A stretch of DNA of 64,000 nt from contig CM061132.1 of NCBI GenBank assembly GCA_030789695.1, forward strand, positions 148,002,597 through 148,066,596, given 5' to 3'. Position 1 is the stretch's first letter; every line of letters begins with the position of its first letter. Under the pieces are notes generated by a model. That model was not told the DNA's origin. It worked only from the letters and a program-made list of their open reading frames with translations, and made no database searches. Below are positions 32,701 to 44,700 of the stretch, piece after piece. The DNA comes from Scilla litardierei. Its lineage: Eukaryota; Streptophyta; Magnoliopsida; Asparagales; Asparagaceae. The position numbers were made by a program, and so were the translations under genes.

Positions 32701-35700
32701 AGCATCTGATCCTATTCTAATTATGGAAGTAAACTGGTTCAGAATATGTTTTACCATATCCGTATCCGAAATCACTTACTGAATACGGATGCCAATACGG
32801 ATAATATGTGAAAAGAAAAATTATCTATATCCTAAAAATGGATACACATATCAATCGGATATGTATCAGGTACGGATAAATGATCACATTTGCTATAAAT
32901 ATACATATATGATATAGGAAGTAGTTGTATGGATAAAATGCATACAAAACATATCAATTCTATTGAATTAGCTGGTTTGGATTAATTATCAGATATAAAT
33001 TGATGTATGATCATGGATGAAGATGATCAAGTACAAATGAGTCCCGAGTATAGTTTAATATGTGCAGATTTGTATCTGCATCTAAAAAAACAATCTAATT
33101 TAGTAATTTTAATATCAGAATCCGAATCTGTATCTGGTCGGATAGGAAATCGTAATATCTGTATCAGCATCCAAAAGGATACAAATGCAGATATGACTTT
33201 GGATGATCCGAATCCATTTACATCCCTAGTTCTAATATTATGTTTATTTTTCTAGGCTTTTCCCCAAAGCTCTTGTAATATTTCACTTATGTATATTCTA
33301 ATCTACTCTTCTTGTTTTCACCCAATGATGTAAGCCAATCTTGGCCAGATGACCTAGAATGCTCATGTATTCTTTTACTTGATTGTGTCTATCATACGCT
33401 ATTTGCATTTAATTTCGTCTCTGTTTTCTGAGCTTTATTCCATTGATAGGGACTGACATACCCCTTGCATGACTTATGTTTGTAGGCAATATAGGAGATG
33501 ATGAATTGTAAGGGTTACTTGCTATTTTAGTGAGTTTAGTAGTTATTTTCTGTTTTGTTTGATTTTATGTGCTGTTTTAGCTTTATTTATGTGTACATGT
33601 GTTGCACACGTGATGTTGGCTATAAATAGCCTCGCTAGACTCTTTAATTGACTAGAGTGCTATTTTGAAAAAACTAGTGCTTTGGATTTGAGAGAAATTT
33701 GTTAGGAACTAACAAAGATGGAATTTTTATTAGAAAATTACAAGCGAAATAAAAAGATAATTGGACACAAAAGAGGTGTGCCCTCCTCCCAAGACGCCTA
33801 GAGGACGTCCGCACTCGTCTACTCCTAATGGATGCTCAATAGAAATATTCCAATATTAAGCATGAGAAACTAAGAGAAGGCTACCCCCTATTTATAATAG
33901 AAACCATGACAATCCTAAACCAAGTAGGACTAGTCCGGCTAATCCTACTCCAAGTAGGACTCGGGGCGGGAGGGGGAATCCTACTCCAAGGAGGACTCGG
34001 GGCGGGAGGGGGAATCCTACTCCAAGGAGGACTCGGGACGGGCAAGTACAAAAAAGAGGGTGTGGCAAGGGGTCGGCTAGAGGGGGGTGTGGCGGCTGGC
34101 CTGGGCCGGCGGGTGTAAACCCGCATGGGTTTGGGCCCAGGCCCATCAAAATTCTGTTTGAATCATTCTTGAGCGAGGTGAGAAAGTGGACAAGAGAGCC
34201 TTGACAAGGGACCGACATCATCTTTATGTATCTTGAAACCAGAATCCTCTTTGCTTCTTTGTTCTTCTTTAATTTCTTCTAGTTTATGCTGTGTCAAATT
34301 TATATTAGAGCTTGAAGACATTATTATTCCATTGAAGTTTTTGAATTTTCTAAAATTTTAAGGAATCTTTAGAATTTTATCTACAAACAACAAAAATCCC
34401 AAAACCCTAGCCGCATTTCCTTTCATCTCCATAACATTTTCCCAATTTTCCAGCAATTTTCTAATTTTTGTAATTTTTATGGTTTTTGAGTAAAAACCAT
34501 AACGTACCATCCATCTTCTCATCCGCCACTAACCTAACCTGAGACCGCTGCCTTCTCTATCCAGAGATCCTATCGATCACCTTTGCATGTTCCATCGTCA
34601 TCGTCATCGTCAGTTTTAGCAGCCATACAACCACAGTCAATTTTCCAGCAATTTTCTATTTTTTGTAATTTTTATGGTTTTTGAGTAAAAACCACAACGT
34701 ACCATTCATCTTCTCATCCGCCACTAACCTAACATGAGACCGCCGCCTTCTCTATCCAGAGATCCTATCGATCACCTTTGCATGTTCCATCGTCATCGTC
34801 ATCGTCAGTTTTATCAGCCATACCACCACAGTCATTTTTCCAGCAATTTTCTATTTTTTGTAATTTTTATGATTTTTGAGTAAAAACCACAACGTACCAT
34901 TCATCTTCTCATCCGCCACTAACCTAACCTGAGACCGCCGCCTTCTCTATCCAGAGATCCTATCGATCACCTTTGCATGTTCCATCGTCATTGTCATCGT
35001 CAGTTTTAGCAGCCATACCACACTCCAGTCAATCGTTGTTACTGTTTCCATGATACTCGTCATCCGCAACCACTACTGACCTTCCTTCCTACCATCGTCA
35101 CCTTTTTCGTCGAACGTCAATATCTCATAAGCTTCGTCGTCTCCTACCATGATCGAAACATTGAACTCCAACAAAAGCTGAATCATGCTTTTAAAACTAC
35201 ACTATCCTCGACTAACTCAGCTCGATTGCTATAGTAATAACTCCATCGAGCCATTTTTAACATCAAGCCGATCTGCCAAGCCAGCTCCATATTCAAGCCG
35301 ATCCGAGCTAGCAGAACCTGAAGTGATCAAGCCAGCAAGCCGATGACCAAGTCAATAGCATTGACCAGTTGTTGACCAAATCGACGATACAGTGCCACGT
35401 GCGAATTTCGGGGGGGGGGGGGGGGGGGGGGGGGGGGTAGAGGGTTTTCAGTTGATATAGTATAGTTTTTTATTTTGGGGATTTTTAGAATGATCTGAAT
35501 TTTGAGATAGGTCCAATACTTGTTAGGTTTTAGCCTAATCTTTTAGCTTTTCGTGTAGATGTTTTAACCAGCAGTAAGAGGATTGATCCACCTACTGTTT
35601 TGAGAATTTTGCAAGGGAGCAGAGATTTTCACAAGCTTTTTAGATAACATCTAATCATATACATATTTTCTCCTTGTTTATTTATGCTTTCTATATTGGG

Positions 35701-38700
35701 TTGTAGTAGCTTACGTAAGTCTCAATTTAATTGTAAACTTTTTAGATCGCATTGTTTGATGCATAACCATTGTAGTATTGCATTATCGACAGCATATAGA
35801 TATTAAGCTCTTAGGAATTAGTTCTTTTGTTTCATTTAGTGCATGCATATAACTGCAGAGTAAGTCTTACATATCATATGTGTGATATGTGTGATTGTTT
35901 ATTGTTGCATTCACCTTGATTTTTATCATGCTTTATAGTGACTGAACATACATGATAGACATGGAAAGTAAGCAAACCCAATTTATCACAAATGACAACA
36001 TTGCTAAGCAACTAAGCGAAATGAGTAGAGTACTTTCGGAAATCAATGTTGAGGTGAACTGCTAAGGAGATCGTGTACTCGCCTTAAAGACATGAGCTAG
36101 GGGAGGAAGACACTGTGATGACACAAACAAAAAACAGGATCAACACAGTCCCAACCCTATGTAGAGCAAAGAAGGGGCACATGAGGTCAATGAGGGGATA
36201 TGACCATAGAAGACATGGATGTCTATAACAATACCGATAGTAAGTGGTATAGTATCACACGTCGAGTTAAGGTATACGTACCATCATTTGATGGATCTTA
36301 TAACGAGCGAGTCATTTTAGATTGGTTTGCTGGCATGAATTATTTTTGTCAGTGGCAATATATGATATATGATTACATGATTTGGTTCCCATGGATGGAT
36401 TCCAAGGATTGGCTAAGATATATTGAACTACAATATAGCGACAACAAAAGAGAATGTACCGTAACTATATACAGACCTGGATGATGAGATGAAAACCAGG
36501 CTTAGAAAGAAATACTTGTCCTCATGTATAAAGCCGGGTTGATGGACCAGTTACTCAGATTACATCAAAACAACATGTATGTGAATGAATACATGTCTAA
36601 GTTTGATAATCTATTTAACTGTTATGGATTGAGAGAGGACATGTGTTTAACCATTTCCTGGTTTTGTAATAAGTTGAGACAATAGTTTCAACTTAAGATG
36701 TTTGTCTACAACGTGACCATCGTTAAAAATGCATTTCAACTAGCTGAAAATCTGGAGTAATATGCCATTCAGATAGGAAATTTACCTATAAAGCTATCGG
36801 GCAACCTAAGCGATAAAGTGATAGCCCAAGCAATCTTGAATGGTACTGCTAAGGATACGAATGAAAAGGCTTTGATAAGTGAATCTTCGTGGCATGGTCA
36901 GATTAAGTGCTACAAGTGTAAAGATTTTGATCATTTTGCTACCCAACGCCCTTTTCAAAATATGTTAATACAATAAGCTCACAAGGATTATATAGATGAC
37001 GAGGAAGTAAACGCAGTTGTCTATGTTTTAGGGACGATGCTAGCGATTTGAATAATGACATAGAAAAAGGTAGCACCCGTTTAAGTATCATTAGGTGTCT
37101 TCTTGCCACAACTAGAGGCGAGGAAGACAGTCGTAGGATTAATATCTTGTATAACTACATCAAGATGAGGACAAATCATATCGACTCATGATTGATAAAG
37201 ATATCCATGTCAACATAATCACCAATTCCGCCTTGGAAAGATGGAATTGAAGATGAATCTCACTCAAAACCATACGTCACTTGGATTGACAAGGCCGCTC
37301 TTTCTGGCACCTAACATTGTCTTATGCATGTTCAGATATCGAGCTATTATGATTGTATCTAGTGTGGCCCTGTGCCTATGAACACCGCTCATATTCTACC
37401 TGGTAAGCCTTGGTTGTGTACGACATAGATGTTAGAAGTTTTGATGGTAGAACTAACATGCTCTTTCATGTGTAATGACATGAAAATTGTGCTAAATCCT
37501 TTCCCACCCATGATTCAAAATTAAGATCATAAAAAAGAGTTAAACTCAAACCATGCGAGTAAGAAACCACTTCACCTTGTAGGCAAAAAACGAGTTTCTT
37601 AGGGAGAGTTGTAAGGAAGGGATTGTTTATGTGATTATTACCACTAGTACCGTAGTAACACGACTAATGATACTTATGATGTCCCACTAGAGGTATATCA
37701 TATTTTTGGTGATTTCCATGATATTATGCCATGTGAGCTACCCGAGAAACTACTTCCCCTTAGAAATATAGAGATTGCTATAATTTTCATGTTTTCATTA
37801 CCAAATTTACCATATTATGGGACCCCATAGAGCATAAAGATATTACACATAAGGTTAACGAGCTATCACAAAAAGGCTTTATCCATGAGAGTATTAGTTC
37901 ATGTAATGTTATCTTGCTCATGCTTAAGAAAGATGGCAGTTGAAGAATGTGCAAGGATAGCAGAACCATATGTAAATAACGATCAAGCACAGGTTCCACA
38001 TCCATAGACTTGATGCCATATTGGATACAATAGCTGGATACATTACATTCTTTAAGGTTGGTCTCAGGAGTGGGTATCATCATATTTGCATCCACAGAGG
38101 TGATAAATGGAAGACTGATTAAGGGTGATTTGTATGAATGATTAGTCATGCCCATCAATTTGTCCAACATCCCTAGCACTTTTATAAGGATAATGAAACA
38201 TGTCTTATGTCCTTTTTTGGGTAATTTAATGGTCATCTACTTTGACAACATCCTGTTATACAGTAGATCCCCAAGGATCTTCTTCTTCATTTGACCCAGG
38301 TCTTAAAGATTCTTTGAAAGAAGAAATGAATCACTTTGAATAAATGTGAATTCATGTTCAAATCTATACATTTCTTGGGATTTATTGTGTCCAATGAAGG
38401 AGTGTTAGCAGATCTTGCAAAGTTACGGCCATCAAGGGATGGCCTACTCCTACTATTTATGAGGCTAGTAATTTTCATGGGTCGGTCACATAGAGATTTG
38501 CTAAGGGGTTTAATACCATCACATCTTTGATCATTAATTGTTTAAAAGAGTTCATGTGGACTAAATCTACCAACAAAGCATTCAAGGAAATCAAAAACAC
38601 GTCTATTACTGTCACAATCCAATGCCTTCTTAATTTTTCAAAAGTTTTAGACATAACTTGCGATGCCTTGGGTGTATGTACTAACAGAGTGTTAAGCCAA

Positions 38701-41700
38701 GACAATCATCTGGTCGCTAACTTTAGTGAGAAGTTGAACACTGCAAACTATGTTATGATAAATATGATCGTGAATTTTATGATGTGCACAGTCTAAGTTA
38801 TTGACATCATTACCTACTGCCAAAAGAGTTTATCTTGTACTCACATCGTCATATCCTGTGTTATATTAATTCCCAGAGAAATGTAGGGCACCGACACATT
38901 AAATGGCATGTGTTGATTCAAGAGAATTAATTTATTTTTAAACAATGCCCTGATGTTAAAAATAAAACCATTGATGCATTGATATGAAAGTTGCCACTGA
39001 ACAGAACATGCAAGTATATGTGGTAGGATCTAATAGATTTATCCATGACTATCCTACATATCAGGATTTTGGTAAAATACTACACTTCATTGACTTAGGA
39101 TCCACCTACACTTGATGATTTCACCATAATTGATAGTTATTTGTTTATGAGCAGACAGTACCGCATTCCTAATACTTCATTGCATAATCATTTGATTTAC
39201 GAGTTACATACCGGAGGCGTTGCATAACACTTTGATCAACCTATGCCCACTAAGAGCACAGTATTATGGATTTTGTCTTGGGCATTCCTTGCATATTTAG
39301 ACACTTTGGGCATTCCTTGCATATTTAGACACCATCATTCAATATTCGCTGTCCTATATAAGTATTTGACGATGGCATACTTCATTTCATGCATGAAGAC
39401 TGCAGATGATTTACATGTAGCTTATCTCTTCATGAGAGAGATGACTTGTTCGCACGATCTTCCTAAAATCATAGTTTCCGATAGAGACATTGGATTCACT
39501 AGTCATTTTAGAAATATACTGATAAAAACAAAGTATACATTACAGAAGCGGAAAGGGATTGTGGTGGGGGATTTGGAAAAGAAAAAACTAGCGATTTAAC
39601 AACTTTTCAGACCTCGCACCCAGAAGATCTGATGCGTTTCGGATCTAGATTTGGGAAATTCAAATCTAAAAATAGAAAAAGAACTACTACAATTCAATTA
39701 ATTCCTAAATAACAACTACGAATCGATGAAACAATTAACTAGAGATTAATCTAAGGGAATAAGAAAAGCACTAATACAAATTATCTAAGGAATAATCTAA
39801 TAAAAGATTTTCTTCAACAATTTTCGCATCCCCATTAGAGCCGGCTCTAGGTTTTAAATAGAGAATCATTACAAACTTTGTCGATTTACGATAACGCCCC
39901 TCGCCCACAAATCAAGACATATCATTACTCCGCCCCCGAAAAACCATCTTGTCCTCAAGATGGTACATGAAGTCCACGAGTGTGCTTTTTTCTGAGTATT
40001 GGAGCATGTCTCGCCCCCTCCTGGATCAAAAGGTCACCCACGAGCTACATCTTCCTCGAAACGTTGCTGCAAGAGTAGGAAGTGTCTGTGTCTGAGTCTT
40101 CTACACCATGACTCTTTCTGTTCTGAATTTGGACTCCAAACGGGTTCGGAATCGTCAAAATCCGGAAGCCGCGCAGAAAATTCGAAGAAAGTCGCACAAA
40201 AATTCCACGACGCACTGTGCACCGGCTCGGGCCGGCGGCGCGGCTGAGTCGGCGGCTCGGCTGGATCGAGCCGACCCCGAGCTGATGGCGACTCGTTGGC
40301 GCCGACGACTTTTTCCGGCGGTTGTCGGTGATTTAAGGCACGTCGGCTTCGTCGCAGTGAGGCGTATCCGATGGTGGGGGTAGAGGCCCAAGATGTCGTT
40401 GGCGACGCTCGAAAACATTCACCGGCGGTTGTCGGTGCTTCGATTGCGTGATGCTAAAACCCAAGGGGGCTCGCCGGGGCCGGAGATGCTGCGGCCCCCA
40501 TAGGTGTCGCCTGACACCTGCCGCTCTTCGTCAGCATCGGATTGAGGCGCTAGCGTCGGGAAGCTTCAAATCTGTGTCGTTTTCCTCTGTCTTCTTCAGT
40601 CTGCGGCGATCTTCGTCTTCCTCTCCGGAACTGGTAGATATACGCTTGAAATCTTCAGATCTGGTACCGAATTACCTTGGGAATAGAGTTCCTTGCCAAA
40701 AGTTCGCACATTTACCTTCGGATCTAGGGTTCGGGCCAGACATGAGTCCACCTTTTGGGCAAGCACCGCCACACTTTGATTCAACGCCGCCATACTTTCA
40801 TCTGATGCCGTTTTGTTGGATGGCCTCCATAAGTTGCGTGAATCGCCAATCCAATTGATTGGATCTCGTAGTTTCTATGGATCGATGCTCTGATACCAAT
40901 TGATATGTTTCAGATCTAGATCTGGAAAATTCAGATCTGAAAATAGCAAAAGAACTACTACAATTCAATTAATTCCTAAATAACTATCACGAATTGACGA
41001 AACAATTAATTAGAGATTAATCTAAGGGAATATGAAAAGCTCTAATACAAATTATCTAAGGAATAATCTAATAAAAGGTTTTCTTCAACAATTTCTGCAT
41101 CCCCCATTAGGGCCAGCTCTAGGCTTAAAATAGAGAATCATTACAGACTTTGTCGATTTACGATAATGCCACTCGCCCACAAATCCAACCGCATCAAGAT
41201 CTAACAATCACTTACTTACACGTCTCGCACGAGAAGATTTTTCAAACTTTTCACCCATGGAACCAAAGCTCACTCTTACATTTCAATGCAAAAGATTTGA
41301 TTTTGGGGAACTCAAAGTTTATACTAAGATTTTAATTTTTATTCTCTTCATTGAACAAATAAACAAGCTTGTTTATATATGCTTACAACTTAACTTCAAA
41401 AATTTCATCCAATATATGACAAAATTTTAAAAATAACTAAAAACTTAATTGAAATAAAAGATTCAAAAGGACTCAAGCTTTATCCCAAATGAAATAACCA
41501 AAAGACTAAAAAAAACTAGATGACTCAATGGACTCAAACCTCTGTCTTTATCTCAAACATAGAAGCCAAGATAAAATTTAAAAATACTCCATCTTGAATT
41601 TAAACTGGTTGAATGCTCATCATTCTCACCATCATGAGAATTTCACCACACGATGAACAACAACAAGAATAGTACAATCGATAAAAATCACGATAATCTT

Positions 41701-44700
41701 CATAGTGGCACCGTGAAAGCACAAATAATGAAGGTATCCAATGACTATTTATCTTCAAGCTACTATGAAATACTCAGCTTAGTTGCATTGGAATCATCAC
41801 TCTGTGAAACATGTACGATGCATACAAAGCCTCTAGTTCTAGGATGAACCTCTCTAAGAAAACTATAATTTTCTCATCATCTATAAATTCATGCAAACTT
41901 TCTATTTTATTCTGTTAAAGACGTGTGAGTATTGTTATTAATTGCAAAAATTTCATCAGTCACGAGATGCAAATCTCTCAAATCATATGGAAAATTCTCA
42001 AAGAATGGACTAAGGATAATGTCAAAGCCTAACTTTAAGGAATTGGGAGTCATATAATAAGGTATTTGAGTTAGTGACTTATTAAAGATTAACATATTCT
42101 TTTGATTTTCAATTACATTCTTGGTATACATTGGGGCAAAATAATTTTCCTCTGAAAATAAATGTGCATGTGTTAACTATTTTAGAATGCACAACATCTA
42201 AATCATACAGTCAAGGCCTACCTAGCAGAAAATGTGCATCATCCATAGGTACAACATACACCAGCTGTTACCATGATAGCTCGAAAACTGCATATGCACT
42301 AAACAACCGTGGGCAACAAAATGCGAGTTATCATAAACCTATGTAATGCGGTAAGCCTATGGATAAGGTTCATCTTTTAGTCTCATGTTCTACATAGCTG
42401 ATTTGACGACTAAATTTGTACAACTACTTCCGTCAATAATCACTTTGAAAGATCTATCTCCAATTTGATTTACATAAAGAAAATACTAGTTCTTTGTCAA
42501 TCATGCTCACTCCTAGGTGTAGAAACTAGACACCTAATGACTTGTAAGCTGGCGCCAGACTCCTTTAGATCATTATCGTCTTAAACAATTTCCTTAGATG
42601 AAATGTATTCTTCTTCGATTAATTCATCATAATTATTAACATCTCCTACAAACAAGCTCATATTGGAGGCACTGACTAGCAAAATGATCAAATCAATAAC
42701 ATTTGAAATATTGTACCATGTTAGAAATTTATTTCAATAGTTCTTCAACATTAGTCTTTCCAGTTGGCCCTTTAGTACCATTGGTTTTAGATTTAGTCAT
42801 GTTATCATTTGACCACTTATAATTGCTTATCAGCTTTCAAAGTAAACTTCATGTCTATGGTGGCTCTCATAGATTCAAAATTTAAGGCTAGTTGAACGCT
42901 TGTTGAACATTATCTATGGTGTAAAGATGCATCTCATATCTAATGTCTACTATCAATCCAGAACGAAACCTGGCAAGAGTACATCACGTATCTTCTTGTA
43001 ATTCACTCCTAATAAAATGCCATTGAACTTACTTATATATTCTTCCATAGTCATACTTAATTAGGTCATTCAGTTTTCCTAATAAGCAAGCTCACTAGGT
43101 TGAATACAAATTTTCATTTCATCACATGTCTGTATAGTTTTCAATGCTCTCTTTCTCTCGTTGTCTCTCTATTGATGTCACTCTATCAATTTTATATTAA
43201 CAAATTGGACCTTTCGTTCGTTTGATAATTGGTACCAATTGAACACATGTTCCATCGCTACTAACCAATCTGAGATCTAAGAATTATATGTTCCATCAAA
43301 GTTGGGAGCATACATCCTACTCCAGCTCGTAATGCCACGCCCAAAGTTATCCTCAAAATTTTTATCTTGTCTCCTATTATTTTGATTATTTTCATGTCTA
43401 ATTATTCTAGGTTCGTCATCAAATGTTTTATGTGTTTCATTCTTAAAAAAATTGGTGGACTTGTTCTATAGGGGTTTTAGTTGATCTTATATTCAATTTA
43501 ATTCGGATTTTAGTACTAGATATATCTTTTGCGGTTGTTTTTCTAACACTTGAATTGCATTATCATCCATGTCTGATTATAAGGTTTACATAACAACATA
43601 CAATATCAATTAGCCATACGAATGCAAATGCAAATGCAAGATCATAAACACAAACTAGATGTAAGCATAAATTATGCAAATAAATAAAATAAAATAAAAT
43701 CCTAAAGTCCAAATCTATATGGTAGAATGTAATTATAGATATGATAATGCAATACACAGATAGAGATTAGAAAATGATGCAAGATATCAACTAATTTGAA
43801 CAAAACTAAAATGAGAATTTTTAAAAATTTAACAATTAAAGATTTGATCAGATTAGAGGTTGTCTAGAGTGAAGATTAACTATGTAGCACCACGTAAGAC
43901 CACTACAACTTATAAAGATTTAATCCAAATGATCAGAACTGAAAATTTTGAACGAGAAGCTCAAGAAACAACTAAGAAATTGCAAAAAATATGCTGAAAA
44001 TACAGCTAAAATGCTACAGAAATACTGAAACATCTAACAAATCCAAGGAAAATGTGAAGTTGTACCAGCTCGGTTTGGTTGGTTAACGGCTGGGCTGAGC
44101 CATTAATTGGTCAACACAGCTCGACTCGAGCCAGCTTATGGTCGGTTCGTCGGTTCAGGTTGGCTTAGCTATGGCTTAGGTGGGCTCAATGGAACCAATA
44201 AACAATGTCAACGCGGCTGAGCCGATAAACAGTGTTGATGGCTTACTGTCAGCACAGCTCGATGATATGAACGACACGTCAAAATCGCTATTATAATAGA
44301 TCAACGTCGATGTCTTTTCCGACTGATTTCACTTGTGTTCATCATCATTTCGCAGTGCTTTGTATTCGCCTCGATGCAGCGTGTTTTTTAAGCGGTCGAT
44401 GGAGGTTGCCAACATCCTCTTTATTATCGGCATAAACAATGCTTCAATGTGGTGGCTGTGGTTCTGTGCTTAGGAGCGAACAGCTGAGCTTTGACTGCTT
44501 GTAGGAGAGGTGGAGGTGACAACTAAGTGGACTGAGGGCTACGAAGGTGGCTGTGAACGTGACAATGGCTGCTATGGTTATCGTGGGGTTTTGTTTTAGG
44601 AGGGGACGACTGATGGAGAAATTAAAGAGTAGAAAATTTTGTTTTTTCGTCTCTTTCTTCTTCTTCTTTTCTTTTTTTTCCTTTTCCTGTTTCTTTCTTA

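Noticed and set aside
34444..35028. Spaced direct repeats considered as a CRISPR array
   Set aside because: They are contiguous 195-bp tandem units without spacers, in a plant retroelement leader.
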